Shown piece by piece: positions 19,582-28,766 of a stretch of 64,000 nt of DNA. The notes beneath the pieces are model-generated. The model ran no database searches. It was not told the origin of the DNA and saw only the letters and a program-made list of their open reading frames with translations. Within the stretch, counting starts at the first letter, position 1. Every line of letters starts with the position of its first letter. A program made the position numbers and the translations under genes. This stretch comes from Mixta intestinalis (GTDB lineage: Bacteria; Pseudomonadota; Gammaproteobacteria; Enterobacterales; Enterobacteriaceae). The DNA lies in contig NZ_CP028271.1 in assembly GCF_009914055.1 (NCBI RefSeq), positions 1,488,001 through 1,552,000 on the forward strand. Direction: 5' to 3'.

Positions 19582-21648
19582 ATGAAAAACGTCAGAACCG
19601 GCCTAACCTGGTTAGCCGTGGCGTTGATTGGCGCTTTTGCTTTCGCCATGCTGGCGATTAACCGGGGCGAGCCGGTTAACGCCGTCTGGCTGGTGGTCGC
19701 GGCAGTCGCCTGCTACAGCATCGCTTACCGCTTTTACAGTTTGTTTATCGCCAGGAATATCTTCGAACTTAACGATAACCGCATCACGCCCGCCGAACGC
19801 TATAACGACGGCCTTGACTATGTGCCCACCAATAAATGGGTATTGTTCGGGCATCACTTTGCGGCGATTGCCGGTGCCGGACCACTGGTCGGCCCTATTC
19901 TGGCGGCACAGATGGGTTTTTTGCCCGGCACTATCTGGATTCTGGTTGGCGTCATGCTGGCCGGTGCGGTACAGGATTTCCTGGTGCTGTTTATCTCGAC
20001 GCGACGTGACGGACGATCGCTGGGAGAGATGGCGCGCCAGGAGCTGGGTGCTTTTGCCGGGGTGATTACTATGCTGGGCGCGCTTGGCGTGATGATCATT
20101 ATTCTCTCGGCGCTGGCGCTGGTGGTGGTGAAAGCGCTGGCGAACAGCCCGTGGGGGTTGTTTACCATTGCCGCGACAATCCCTATCGCGCTGCTGATGG
20201 GCATCTGGATGCGTTTCCTGCGTCCGGGGAAAATCGCTGAGGTTTCATTGATTGGCTTCGTGCTGATGATGGCGGCGATTATCTACGGCGGCGATATCGC
20301 TCAGCATCCTTACTGGGGCCCCTTCTTTACGCTGAAAGGCACCACGTTGACCTGGGTGCTGGTCGCCTATGGCTTTATCGCCTCGGTGATGCCGGTCTGG
20401 CTGCTGCTGGCACCGCGCGATTATCTCTCTACCTTTTTAAAAATCGGCGTTATCGTCGGGCTGGCGATTGGCATTCTGTTCGCCATGCCGGAGATGAAAA
20501 TGCCCGCCGTTTCGCGCTTTATTGACGGCAGCGGCCCGGTTTTCTCCGGCGCGCTGTTCCCCTTCCTGTTTATCACCATTGCCTGCGGCGCGATCTCCGG
20601 CTTTCATGCGCTGGTCTCCAGCGGCACCACGCCGAAGCTGGTCGAGCGTGAAAGCCATATCCGCTTTATCGGCTATGGCGCAATGCTTATGGAATCCTTT
20701 GTCGCCATTATGGCGTTGATTTGCGCTTCAGTGATCGATCCAGGCGTTTATTTTGCCATGAATGCGCCAGCGGCGCTGATCGGCACCTCGGTGGAAAATG
20801 CCTCACAGGTGATTAACGGCTGGGGATTTGTGGTCACGCCAGAGATGCTGAACGGCATTGCCCGCGACGTTGGTGAAACCTCGATACTTTCACGTGCTGG
20901 CGGCGCGCCTACTTTTGCCGTTGGTATGGCGCATATCATTACCGATGTGTTTAACAGCCGCGCAATGATGGCGTTCTGGTATCACTTTGCCATCCTGTTC
21001 GAAGCACTGTTTATTCTTACCGCCGTGGACGCCGGTACCCGCGCCTGCCGTTTTATGGTGCAGGATCTGGCGGGCACGCTGATTCCAGGACTGGCAAACA
21101 ACCGCTCCTGGCTGGGCAATATGGCAGGAACCACCGTGGCGGTGGCAGGCTGGGGCTTCTTCGTGTACCAGGGTGTGGTCGATCCGCTGGGCGGCATCAA
21201 TACGCTCTGGCCGCTGTTTGGCATCGGTAACCAGATGCTGGCCTCAATGGCGCTGATTCTGGGTACCGTGGTGTTGTTTAAAATGAAGAAACAGCGCTAC
21301 GCCTGGGTAACGATTCTGCCGACGGCATGGCTGTTTATTACCTCGATGACCGCAGGCTGGCAGAAAATCTTCCATGAGAAACCCGCGATTGGTTTTCTGG
21401 CGCAGGCGAACAAATTCAGCAAGGCGATCAATGAGGGTGTAATCATCGCCCCGGCAAAAAGCATCGCGGATATGCAGACGATTGTCTTGAGCAATCAGAT
21501 TAACGCCGCGCTGTGCGCCTTCTTTATGCTGGTTGCCGTCACGATGCTGATTGCCGCCTTTTTTGTGATTCGCCGCGCCCTGAAAAGCGAGCGCCCCACC
21601 ACACAGGAAACCACGCCTGCACTGCGTAAGGAGGCGCGTCATGTCTGA
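19582..21648 (+). CDS. CstA/BtsT-family carbon (pyruvate or peptide) transporter
   Basis: A 688-residue multi-spanning inner-membrane protein of the CstA family. E. coli members are CstA (carbon starvation, peptides/pyruvate) and BtsT (pyruvate/H+ symport). It shares FGHHFAAIAGAGPLVGPILAAQMG, AGAVQDFLVLFISTRRDGRSLGEM, LFPFLFITIACGAISGFHALVSSGTTPK and FWYHFAILFEALFILTAVDAGTR with both. It cannot be assigned to one of them by eye. AAGGAG at suitable spacing precedes the start. The next gene overlaps it by 8 bases and encodes the usual YbdD/YjiX-type partner. It interrupts the rnb-pdeR neighbourhood of E. coli. Confidence 0.9.
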   Translation: MKNVRTGLTWLAVALIGAFAFAMLAINRGEPVNAVWLVVAAVACYSIAYRFYSLFIARNIFELNDNRITPAERYNDGLDYVPTNKWVLFGHHFAAIAGAGPLVGPILAAQMGFLPGTIWILVGVMLAGAVQDFLVLFISTRRDGRSLGEMARQELGAFAGVITMLGALGVMIIILSALALVVVKALANSPWGLFTIAATIPIALLMGIWMRFLRPGKIAEVSLIGFVLMMAAIIYGGDIAQHPYWGPFFTLKGTTLTWVLVAYGFIASVMPVWLLLAPRDYLSTFLKIGVIVGLAIGILFAMPEMKMPAVSRFIDGSGPVFSGALFPFLFITIACGAISGFHALVSSGTTPKLVERESHIRFIGYGAMLMESFVAIMALICASVIDPGVYFAMNAPAALIGTSVENASQVINGWGFVVTPEMLNGIARDVGETSILSRAGGAPTFAVGMAHIITDVFNSRAMMAFWYHFAILFEALFILTAVDAGTRACRFMVQDLAGTLIPGLANNRSWLGNMAGTTVAVAGWGFFVYQGVVDPLGGINTLWPLFGIGNQMLASMALILGTVVLFKMKKQRYAWVTILPTAWLFITSMTAGWQKIFHEKPAIGFLAQANKFSKAINEGVIIAPAKSIADMQTIVLSNQINAALCAFFMLVAVTMLIAAFFVIRRALKSERPTTQETTPALRKEARHV

Positions 21649-21931
21649 ATACTTTTTATTACCGCCGCCACGCAAGGCGCCGCTCATTTATCGCTGTCGG
21701 TTACTGTCTGCGCCAGCAACCACCGCACCACGGGGCCTGCGCCTGTTCTGGCAACGGCTGGCGCAGAGTTTTCGCCTGATGGTTGGCGTACAGGATTACC
21801 AAACCTATCTGCGCCATATGCGGCTGCACCATCCTGCCACGCCGCCGATGTCGGAGAAGGCGTTTCATCGCTACTGCCTTGAAGCACGTTTTCCCAGCCA
21901 GGCAGGTAAAGTCGGAAAGTGCCCCTGTTGA
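21641..21931 (+). CDS. YbdD/YjiX-family small protein
   Basis: A 96-residue protein. Its second half matches the short YbdD/YjiX (DUF466) family: LMVGVQDYQTYLRHMRLHHPATPPMSEKAFHRYCLEARF, with a basic, cysteine-containing end (GKVGKCPC). It has an extra N-terminal extension of about 40 residues compared with the E. coli proteins (~67 aa). It starts inside the last codons of the CstA-family gene, after AAGGAGGCGCGTC. Members are nearly always encoded right after cstA or btsT; the function is unknown, probably accessory to the transporter. Confidence 0.82.
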   Translation: MSEYFLLPPPRKAPLIYRCRLLSAPATTAPRGLRLFWQRLAQSFRLMVGVQDYQTYLRHMRLHHPATPPMSEKAFHRYCLEARFPSQAGKVGKCPC

Positions 21932-22153
21932 ATCATTAACCGGTGTTAACCTTCCGTTTTGCCTGATAGTATCCCTGTGCGGTATAACTTCGCTTGCGCC
22001 ATGTAAAATGGCGCTTTATTCTCATCTGCTGCGCTAAATGTTAATTTTCAACAGAAAAATATTCGTTCTGATGCGCGCTGTGCTTATGTATTCGGGCGGA
22101 AAGTATTACTAAAATAACGATAGTTCGCGCGTTCTTTTTATAGGATGGTCCGT

Positions 22154-24139
22154 ATGCTTGACGATCAGGGGCAAACGTTACTCTTTACGCTGTTTGGTAC
22201 TCGCAGCCCCTACTGGCACCTTACATCCGACAGCGATGCGCTCAGGCTATCACGCGAAGAGCTGGCGGATACCAATCTCGCCGTGCCGCTCTCTTCTTCT
22301 CAGGCACAGCTGCTGCGCGCCATGACCGTGGTGACATCCAGCGTAAACCTGGTCATTAATCTACGTGGTGAAGAGCTACCGATGCACTTTGTCGGGCGCA
22401 AGGTCAATCAGGGCGAATGGGCGGGCACCGCTTCGGCCTGGGGCGATACCTCATCGGTGGCGCGCGATCTGACGCAGGGGCTTTCTTTTGCCGAACAGGT
22501 CGTATCGGAAGCCAATTCAGTCATCGTTATTCTCGATCAGCACGGCAATATTCAGCGCTTTAATCGCCTGAGCGAGGAGTATACCGGGTTGAAAGAGCAG
22601 GAAGTGATCGGGCGTAACGTCTTTAAGCTATTTATGACCAGGCAGGAGGCGCTGGCGTCGCGCCGTAACATTACCGGCTTTTTCCGCGACGGCAGCTCCT
22701 ATGAAGTAGAGCGCTGGATTAAAACCCGCAAGGGCCAGCGTCTGTTTCTGTTCCGCAATAAATTTGTGCACAGCGGCAGCGGCAAAAACGAAATCTATCT
22801 GATCTGCTCCGGCACCGATATTACCGAAGAGCGGCGCGCGCAGGAGCGGCTGCGCGTGCTGGCGAATACCGATACGGTGACCGGCCTGCCGAATCGTAAC
22901 GCCATTCACCAGCGCATTACCGAAGTGCTGGAAAAGCGCAGTGATGGTCAGATCGGCGTGGTTTATCTCGATCTGGATAACTTTAAAAAGGTGAACGACG
23001 CCTACGGTCATATGTTCGGCGATCAGCTGTTGCAGGCGGTATCGCTGGCGGTGCTCTCCTGCCTGGAAGCGCAGCAAACGTTGGGGCGGCTCGGCGGCGA
23101 CGAGTTTATCGTGCTGGCGGAAAACAGCAACCAGGCAGCGCTGGAAGCGATGGCGGCCCGTATTCTTACCCGGCTGCGCCAGCCTTTTCGCATCGGCCTG
23201 ATTGAAGTCTATACCGGTTGCTCTATCGGTATTGCGCTGGCCCCGGAGCATGGCGAAGATCGTGAAAACCTGATTCGTAACGCCGATACGGCGATGTATC
23301 ACGCCAAAGAGAGCGGACGCGGCCAGGTTTGTCTGTTTTCGCCGGAGATGAACCAGCGGGTATTTGAATACCTCTGGCTCGATACTAACCTGCGTAAAGC
23401 GCTGGAGCATCATCAGCTGATTATCCACTATCAGCCCAAAATCAGCCCGAACGGCAAGGTTTACAGCGCAGAGGCGCTGGTGCGCTGGCTGTCGCCGGAG
23501 CGCGGCCTGATCCCGCCCAATGAGTTTATCTCCTATGCCGAAGAGTCCGGCCTGATTGTCCCGCTGGGACGCTGGGTGTTGCTTACCGCACTACAGCAGA
23601 TTCTGACCTGGCGTCAAAAAGGCATTTTTCTGCGCATTGCGGTAAACGTCTCCGCACGACAGCTTATCGACCAAAGTATCTACAACGATCTGAAACAGGC
23701 GCTACAGTTAAACGGCATCACCGTCAGCCCAATCGATATTGAACTGACCGAAAGCTGCCTGATTGAAAATGAGCAGCAGGCGCTGCATCTGATGCACCAG
23801 TTTCGCGAGCTGGGCGCGGAAGTACATCTGGACGATTTTGGTACCGGCTACTCCTCGCTCTCCCAGCTGGCCCGGGTGCCGATTGATGCTATCAAGCTGG
23901 ATCAAAGCTTTGTGCGCGGCGTGGATGAGCGTCCGGTATCGCAATCGCTGGTACATGCTATCGTCGCAGTGGCGAAAGCGCTGCATCTGCGGGTTATCGC
24001 GGAAGGCGTGGAGACGGAAAAAGAGGAGCAGTTTTTACTGGAGAACGGCGTCGATGAGCGCCAGGGCTACTATTACGGAAAGCCAATGCCCGCAGACAAG
24101 CTGGAACATTGGCTGGCTCAGCGTTCTGCTGGTGCTTAG
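22154..24139 (+). CDS. rpfR: RpfR/PdeR: DSF receptor, PAS-GGDEF-EAL c-di-GMP enzyme
   Basis: A 661-residue protein, the same length as E. coli PdeR (Gmr/YciR). Residues 1-~100 correspond to the N-terminal region that in Cronobacter RpfR binds RpfF. A PAS domain at ~110-225 would bind the fatty-acid signal. A GGDEF domain has an intact motif (GGDEF 314-318) and an EAL domain has intact EAL (440-442), ELTES and DDFGTG (560-565), so both synthesis and hydrolysis of c-di-GMP look possible. The start at 22154 follows AGGA by 8 bases; the ATG at 22145 has no binding site. The convergent neighbour encodes an RpfF-type signal synthase, which supports the RpfR role. In E. coli PdeR lacks such a partner and tunes curli control. 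Confidence 0.92.
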   Translation: MLDDQGQTLLFTLFGTRSPYWHLTSDSDALRLSREELADTNLAVPLSSSQAQLLRAMTVVTSSVNLVINLRGEELPMHFVGRKVNQGEWAGTASAWGDTSSVARDLTQGLSFAEQVVSEANSVIVILDQHGNIQRFNRLSEEYTGLKEQEVIGRNVFKLFMTRQEALASRRNITGFFRDGSSYEVERWIKTRKGQRLFLFRNKFVHSGSGKNEIYLICSGTDITEERRAQERLRVLANTDTVTGLPNRNAIHQRITEVLEKRSDGQIGVVYLDLDNFKKVNDAYGHMFGDQLLQAVSLAVLSCLEAQQTLGRLGGDEFIVLAENSNQAALEAMAARILTRLRQPFRIGLIEVYTGCSIGIALAPEHGEDRENLIRNADTAMYHAKESGRGQVCLFSPEMNQRVFEYLWLDTNLRKALEHHQLIIHYQPKISPNGKVYSAEALVRWLSPERGLIPPNEFISYAEESGLIVPLGRWVLLTALQQILTWRQKGIFLRIAVNVSARQLIDQSIYNDLKQALQLNGITVSPIDIELTESCLIENEQQALHLMHQFRELGAEVHLDDFGTGYSSLSQLARVPIDAIKLDQSFVRGVDERPVSQSLVHAIVAVAKALHLRVIAEGVETEKEEQFLLENGVDERQGYYYGKPMPADKLEHWLAQRSAGA

Positions 24140-24178
24140 TACTTCCTGTTAACGAGGTTTATGCCTGAAGCATAGCCC

Positions 24179-25045
24179 TTAGCTAGCCTTACGCAGCTGT
24201 GAACTCAGACGATTTTGCAACTGCACCAGGCGTGCCATATAGGCGAGATCCTTTTCTTCAATAGAAAAAGCAAAGTCCACCCAGTCCTCGGTGATATCCA
24301 TCAGCTCAGCACGAGTTAACTGCAACACGCGCTGACGCGCCTTCAGCATCGCCTTAACGCCATTGAGTTTCGGACGCAGCGTATCAATAAAGGTGCGTGT
24401 GGCACGGTAGCCTTCTCCCGGCTGAAACAGCCGATCCACAAGGCCGCGGGTTTCAAACCACTCTGCGGTATGGCTTTCACCGTCGCAGATCAACTCTTCC
24501 GCCAGCTTCATGCCCGCACGCCGGGCCACCAGCGAGTAGCCGCCCATGCCGGGAAACAGGTTAAAAGCGATTTCCGGGAATCCCATACGGGCGTTATTCT
24601 GGGCCAGCAGAAAATGATGGGCCAGTGCCGCCTCGAAGCCGCCGCCCAACGCGCTGCCCTCCACCATCGCGATAGTTACCGCACCGGTATCAAAACCGCG
24701 TGCCGCTGCATGAATGCAGTCTACGCAGGCACGCGCGTAGGCACGCAGCGCTTCACGGCGCCCGTTTTGAATACAATCGACAAAAAAACTGAGATCGCCA
24801 CCGGCGTTGAACATTTGCGGCACCAGCGAGCCGGTGACCCAAAAATCGATCGTTAAGCCTGAACGTTGAGCAGCGTAGCTCAGGTTCATGATCTCTTCGA
24901 TCAGCGCGTGATTGAAGGATGGACGCGGTTCCGCCCGTAGCAACATCCACATGGTACGTCGCTCTTCTTCATAATAAGCATCCAGTTGGGAAGTTTGTCC
25001 AGCTTCGGTGAACAGTCTGCAGGTGGGTTGGTTAATTACTGACAT
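24179..25045 (-). CDS. rpfF: RpfF-type DSF signal synthase (crotonase family)
   Basis: A 288-residue enoyl-CoA hydratase/thioesterase-like protein with the hallmarks of RpfF, which makes cis-2-unsaturated fatty-acid signals from acyl-ACP. The oxyanion region is FNAGGDLSFF (79-88). The catalytic glutamates are Glu138 in ALGGGFEAALAHH and Glu158 in GFPEIAFNLFPGMGGYS, with the same 20-residue spacing as Glu141/Glu161 of Xanthomonas RpfF. The C-terminal ITEDWVDFAF block is also shared. The start follows AGAGGATGAGACT. It converges on rpfR with 39 bases between the stops, the layout of the Cronobacter DSF locus. A plain fatty-acid enoyl-CoA hydratase is unlikely given these motifs and context. Confidence 0.9.
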   Translation of the reverse strand: MSVINQPTCRLFTEAGQTSQLDAYYEEERRTMWMLLRAEPRPSFNHALIEEIMNLSYAAQRSGLTIDFWVTGSLVPQMFNAGGDLSFFVDCIQNGRREALRAYARACVDCIHAAARGFDTGAVTIAMVEGSALGGGFEAALAHHFLLAQNNARMGFPEIAFNLFPGMGGYSLVARRAGMKLAEELICDGESHTAEWFETRGLVDRLFQPGEGYRATRTFIDTLRPKLNGVKAMLKARQRVLQLTRAELMDITEDWVDFAFSIEEKDLAYMARLVQLQNRLSSQLRKAS

Positions 25046-25134
25046 AGTCTCATCCTCTGTATTAGTGATGCGTTAAACGCAACACCAGCGTAATGCAGAG
25101 CGAGACAACACTGAATGAAGGTCTGATTTTTAAG

Positions 25135-25175
25135 ATAAAAAGCAGAAAGCCTCACCGACAAATCGTCGGTGAGGC
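25135..25175 (-). terminator. Rho-independent terminator of kdgT
   Basis: A perfect 11-base stem, GCCTCACCGAC (25149-25159) with GTCGGTGAGGC (25165-25175). On the minus strand it is followed by TTTCTGCTTTTT. It begins 10 bases after the kdgT stop. Confidence 0.8.
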
Positions 25176-25185
25176 TGGCAAGAGA

Positions 25186-26169
25186 TTACTTAATTGCAGC
25201 GGTCTGGTCAGCAGCAATACGCTGACGTTTCACCCACTTAGAATAAACAGCAGTAATGATTGGCACTAACAGTGAGGTTACGATCACTGACGTTGCCACC
25301 AGCGTAGTTGCCGCAGGCGCTACCGGTTTAAACTGCGGCACCATTTCCGCAATCAGTACCGGCGTTGCCACCGCAGCACCCGCTGAGCTGGACGCTGCCA
25401 CGCCCGCCGTACCGTCACCGCCGCCAATCAAACGATCGGCAATAATCAGCGGAATACCGGTTATGATGATGACCGCAATACCCAGCAGAATACCCAGCAG
25501 ACCTGTCTGCGCGATCACGGAAAGATCGATGGTATTACCCAGCGCGAATGCGAAGAAAGGAATCAGGGTCTGCACCGCTTTGCTGAAGAATTCACGCAGC
25601 TCAGGATCGAGGTTGCCTAACGTGAAACCCACAACAAAAGGCAGCACCGCGCCGACAAATACGTGCGGCTCAAACGATGCGATACCTGCCGTACCCAGAA
25701 TAACCATGGTCATCAGCGGGCCAGATTCCAGCGACATCAGAACAAAGGCACCCGCCTCTTCTTTTGTGCCGTACTGCTGCATCAGCGATGCATAAAGACC
25801 ACCGTTGGTCATATCCATCGCGGCCACTAATGCCAGTGTAGAAAGCCCTGCCAGCATACCCACTTCAAATCCATTTTCAGGGATAAAACGGGAAGCAATA
25901 GCGGCAACGATCCATGCAACGGCGATTTTAGTCACTACCAGCGTGCCTGATTTACGCAGCACGGTACCGGTAGCGCTGATTTTAATCGACGCGCCCATAC
26001 AGAAGAACCAGACGGCCAGAATCGGCACCGTCCCGCTCATCAGACCGTTGGTAAACGATCCCAGATGTTTACCCGCATCGGGGGAAAAGGTATGACAAAG
26101 CGCCCCCAAAAAGAGGGGCACTAACATCATCCCACCTGGAATTTTATCGATAGCTTTCTTGATTTGCAT
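25186..26169 (-). CDS. kdgT: 2-keto-3-deoxygluconate permease
   Basis: A 327-residue inner-membrane H+ symporter that imports 2-keto-3-deoxygluconate, a pectin breakdown product. About ten hydrophobic segments are visible. It carries family features such as [33 protein letters not shown] at the start and [21 protein letters not shown] in the second half. AAGG lies at suitable spacing before the start. A KdgR-like operator lies ~115 bases upstream. Its 5' neighbour, araD, reads in the same direction. Confidence 0.93.
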   Translation of the reverse strand: MQIKKAIDKIPGGMMLVPLFLGALCHTFSPDAGKHLGSFTNGLMSGTVPILAVWFFCMGASIKISATGTVLRKSGTLVVTKIAVAWIVAAIASRFIPENGFEVGMLAGLSTLALVAAMDMTNGGLYASLMQQYGTKEEAGAFVLMSLESGPLMTMVILGTAGIASFEPHVFVGAVLPFVVGFTLGNLDPELREFFSKAVQTLIPFFAFALGNTIDLSVIAQTGLLGILLGIAVIIITGIPLIIADRLIGGGDGTAGVAASSSAGAAVATPVLIAEMVPQFKPVAPAATTLVATSVIVTSLLVPIITAVYSKWVKRQRIAADQTAAIK

Positions 26170-26282
26170 TTTTTTCCACCTTAGTTAAACAGGACAATGA
26201 TTCGGTCCTGCACGGCCCAATAGGGTCGTTGGCGCGCAACATAACCCTATTTTTAGATGGAAAAAGTGATCTCGCCTATATT

Positions 26283-26302
26283 TTTGAAACGTTGTTTTAT
26301 AA
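26283..26302. promoter_or_regulatory. KdgR-like operator upstream of kdgT
   Basis: TTTGAAACGTTGTTTTATAA is a near match to the KdgR box (AATGAAACATTGTTTCATTT-like, with TGAAA and TTTYAT half-sites). It lies 114-133 bases before kdgT and 36 bases beyond the araD stop. KdgR represses pectin and ketodeoxygluconate genes, so the placement is sensible. Confidence 0.6.
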
Positions 26303-26337
26303 AAAATTGAACCGCGTTTTCAATATTGAGATTAGCG

Positions 26338-27039
26338 TCAATTTTTTTGCCCATACCAGGCATTCGTTCCATGCTTCCGCTGCCAGTGAAGATCGAGCAA
26401 CGTTTGCTGCATCGTCGGCAGCGCAGGCGCAAGCTGCTGGCTAAAAAGTGCCATATAGGCTACCTCCTCCAGCACCACCGCATTATGTACGGCATCCTCA
26501 GCATTTTTGCCCCAGGCGAAAGGGCCATGCGAATGTACCAGCGCCGCCGGAACGGTATGCGGTGCAATATCACGCTGGCGCAGGGTTTCAATAATGACCT
26601 GACCGGTTTCCCACTCATAGCTATCTGCAATTTCGTTATCCGTCAGCATGCGCGTGCAGGGAATGGCACCGTAGAAATCATCCGCATGGGTGGTGCCCCA
26701 GGCTGGAATGTCGCGCCCCGCCTGCGCCCAGATGGTGGCGTGGCGCGAATGGGTATGCACAATACCACCAATATTTTCCCAGGCCTGATAGAGCGCCCGA
26801 TGTGTGGCTGTATCTGAAGATGGCCGTTTATCACCTTCGATAACCTCACCACTCTCCAGCGCTACCACTACCATATCGTCACGCTTCATAGCTTTATAGC
26901 TAACGCCGGAAGGCTTAATCACCAGTAGCCCGCGTTCACGATCGATAGCGCTGACGTTTCCCCAGGTAAAAGTCACCAGCTGATGTTCCGGTAGGGCAAG
27001 ATTGGCCGCAAGTACCTGTTCTTTAAGTTGTTCCAGCAT
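26338..27039 (-). CDS. araD: L-ribulose-5-phosphate 4-epimerase
   Basis: A 233-residue class II aldolase-fold enzyme (E. coli AraD 231) converting L-ribulose-5-phosphate to D-xylulose-5-phosphate. Visible motifs are [34 protein letters not shown], the zinc-binding histidines in [16 protein letters not shown] and [20 protein letters not shown]. The start at 27039 gives the family N-terminus [10 protein letters not shown] and follows GGA by 6 bases. No araB or araA is adjacent, so it is an orphan here. The paralogues UlaF and SgbE do the same reaction, but the sequence resembles AraD most. Confidence 0.9.
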   Translation of the reverse strand: MLEQLKEQVLAANLALPEHQLVTFTWGNVSAIDRERGLLVIKPSGVSYKAMKRDDMVVVALESGEVIEGDKRPSSDTATHRALYQAWENIGGIVHTHSRHATIWAQAGRDIPAWGTTHADDFYGAIPCTRMLTDNEIADSYEWETGQVIIETLRQRDIAPHTVPAALVHSHGPFAWGKNAEDAVHNAVVLEEVAYMALFSQQLAPALPTMQQTLLDLHWQRKHGTNAWYGQKN

Positions 27040-27057
27040 AAATATTCCATCCTGCAT

Positions 27058-27384
27058 CCAGTGAATACCTTATTGTTAGTGGACTGGTGCGGTAAAGGTA
27101 TGGAAACGCTGGCTGATTAGATGACGCAATTTAGCTGAATCAGAGTTTTTGCGAAGTTAATTAGGAGTTTTTAACCTGTTGCAATTTTTGGTAGTACCTA
27201 TAATTAATTGATACAATTTAACCAGGGGTGATAATTAGCACCCTTAGCATTAGTGGTTATTGCTGTTCCTGACGGAAAGGACGCGGGGGAGTTGAGCCTG
27301 TTCCGCTACGCAAGCGGCACAAACTGGGATGTGTAAGCAATCGAAAATAAACCGTCAGCGAACCAGAGACGCAGAGCAAGCCGT
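27058..27384. other. Intergenic region between araD and osmB
   Basis: Divergent spacer of about 370 bases up to the osmB start. The right end holds the osmB promoter, listed separately. No araO/AraC-type or CRP half-site pair was recognised for araD, and no small gene with a credible binding site was seen. Confidence 0.45.
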
Positions 27385-27392
27385 CTATACTT
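27385..27392 (+). promoter_or_regulatory. Sigma-S type -10 element of osmB
   Basis: CTATACTT exactly matches the sigma-S preferred -10 sequence, 40 bases before the osmB start. E. coli osmB has a sigma-S dependent promoter in the same place. Confidence 0.6.
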
Positions 27393-27431
27393 AAAGGGTT
27401 CCTCGGCGAGCACAATTAAGGAGAAGTGATT

Positions 27432-27647
27432 ATGACAAAAAATGCAAAACGCCTTTCTGCTACCGTTCTGGCTACTGTTCTGGCGCTGTCGCTGACAGGG
27501 TGCAGCCACTGGTCTAAACGCGACCGCAACACCGCTATTGGTGCAGGCGCGGGGGCTATCGGCGGCTCTGTGCTGACCAACGGCAGCGGCCTCGGTACCG
27601 TAGGCGGTGCCGCAGTGGGCGGTATTATCGGTCACCAGATTGACTGA
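27432..27647 (+). CDS. osmB: Osmotically inducible lipoprotein OsmB
   Basis: A 71-residue lipoprotein (E. coli 72). The signal peptide ends in a lipobox, LSLTGC, with lipidation at the Cys near residue 23. The mature part is a glycine-zipper domain (AIGAGAGAIGGSVL then GTVGGAAVGGIIGHQ). The ATG at 27432 follows AAGGAGAAGTGATT; an in-frame GTG six bases upstream is unlikely to be used. The sigma-S type promoter upstream fits osmotic and stationary-phase induction. Confidence 0.93.
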   Translation: MTKNAKRLSATVLATVLALSLTGCSHWSKRDRNTAIGAGAGAIGGSVLTNGSGLGTVGGAAVGGIIGHQID

Positions 27648-27694
27648 TATTTAAATAATAATGACAGGCTACGCAGCGCATCTACTATGATAAC

Positions 27695-27725
27695 GGGGCC
27701 GCTTATTAAGCGGCCCTGCTTTTTT
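27695..27725 (+). terminator. Rho-independent terminator of osmB
   Basis: GGGCCGCTT pairs with AAGCGGCCC around ATT and is followed by TGCTTTTTT. It lies in the gap between the convergent osmB and yciH. Confidence 0.85.
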
Positions 27726-28047
27726 AACTGCCCGCCAGTTTTACTTTAAAACCTTTGGCTTCCAGCAGGCTTTTTAACTCATCGCGTTTGTCACCCTGAA
27801 TTTCAATCGTTCCCTCTTTCGCCGCACCGCCGCAGCCACATTTTTTCTTTAGTTCGGCAGCCAGTTTATTCAGTCCGGCATCGTCCAGATCGAGACCGGT
27901 AATAATACAGACGCCCTTCCCCTTGCGACCGCTGGTTTGTCGCTGAATACGCACCACGCCATCACCTTTCGGGCGCGGCGCTTTCACTTCCGGCTGGGCA
28001 ATCCGTCCGCCGTCAGTGGAATAGACCAGAGGATTATCCTTACTCAT
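27724..28047 (-). CDS. yciH: SUI1/eIF1-like translation factor YciH
   Basis: A 107-residue protein of the SUI1 family, similar to eukaryotic eIF1; in E. coli it influences start-site fidelity in vitro. The SUI1 domain occupies the C-terminal two thirds, with [41 protein letters not shown]. The N-terminal tail is loosely ordered. Its ATG overlaps the pyrF stop by 4 bases (ATGA), so the two genes are translationally coupled, as in E. coli. Confidence 0.95.
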   Translation of the reverse strand: MSKDNPLVYSTDGGRIAQPEVKAPRPKGDGVVRIQRQTSGRKGKGVCIITGLDLDDAGLNKLAAELKKKCGCGGAAKEGTIEIQGDKRDELKSLLEAKGFKVKLAGS

Positions 28048-28766
28048 ACGCGCTCCTTCAGCGAAGCAAGTATCGCCTGCAGGGTAGCGGAAGGATCGTC
28101 GGATTGGGTGATTGGACGCCCAATTACCATATAGTCAACGCCCGCCTGCTGCGCCTGTACCGGCGTCATAATACGACGCTGATCGCCTGCATCGCTGCCT
28201 GCCGGACGGATACCGGGCGTGACCAGCTGAAATGCCTGACCCAGCTGCTGTTTCAACGTAGTCGCCTCATGAGCGGAACAAACCACGCCATCCAGCCCGC
28301 ACTGCTGTGTCAAACGCGCCAGCCGCGCCGCATGCTCCGCTGGTGTCGCCGTGATGCCAATATCGTGCAGATCGGTCGCTTCCATGCTGGTCAGTACCGT
28401 TACCGCAATCAATAACGGGGCCTGCGCGCCAAAACCGTTTAGCGCCTCGCGGGCTGCCGTCATCATACGTGCCCCGCCGCTGGCGTGGACGTTGACCATC
28501 CAGACACCAAGATCGGCGGCGGCGGCCACCGCATGAGCAACGGTGTTAGGAATATCGTGGAATTTCAAATCGAGGAAGACCTCAAAACCGCGCTGATGCA
28601 GATCGCGAACGAACTGCGGCCCAAACAGCGTAAACATCTCCTTGCCGACCTTGAGCCGACAGCTGCGGGGATCGATACGGTCAACAAAAGCCAGCGCGCG
28701 ATCGCGATCGGCATAATCAAGCGCGACTAAAACAGGCGAGTCGATGAGGTTTTGAGGTTGAGACAT
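28044..28766 (-). CDS. pyrF: Orotidine-5'-phosphate decarboxylase
   Basis: Last step of UMP synthesis: decarboxylation of orotidine monophosphate. At 240 residues it is slightly shorter than the E. coli enzyme (245). The catalytic Lys-Asp-x-Lys cluster is visible in [12 protein letters not shown] near residue 60-70. The phosphate-binding TPGIRP and VIGRPIT motifs are at the C-terminus. AAGGAAT precedes the start. It is co-transcribed with yciH. Confidence 0.96.
   Translation of the reverse strand: MSQPQNLIDSPVLVALDYADRDRALAFVDRIDPRSCRLKVGKEMFTLFGPQFVRDLHQRGFEVFLDLKFHDIPNTVAHAVAAAADLGVWMVNVHASGGARMMTAAREALNGFGAQAPLLIAVTVLTSMEATDLHDIGITATPAEHAARLARLTQQCGLDGVVCSAHEATTLKQQLGQAFQLVTPGIRPAGSDAGDQRRIMTPVQAQQAGVDYMVIGRPITQSDDPSATLQAILASLKERV

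Noticed and set aside
22145..22153. Earlier ATG for rpfR
   Set aside because: AGG lies directly against that ATG; the ATG at 22154 has AGGA at usable spacing and gives the family length.
24179..25045. Ordinary fatty-acid beta-oxidation enoyl-CoA hydratase
   Set aside because: The GGGFEAAL and PEIAFNLFPGMGGYS motifs and the RpfR neighbour are specific to RpfF-type synthases.
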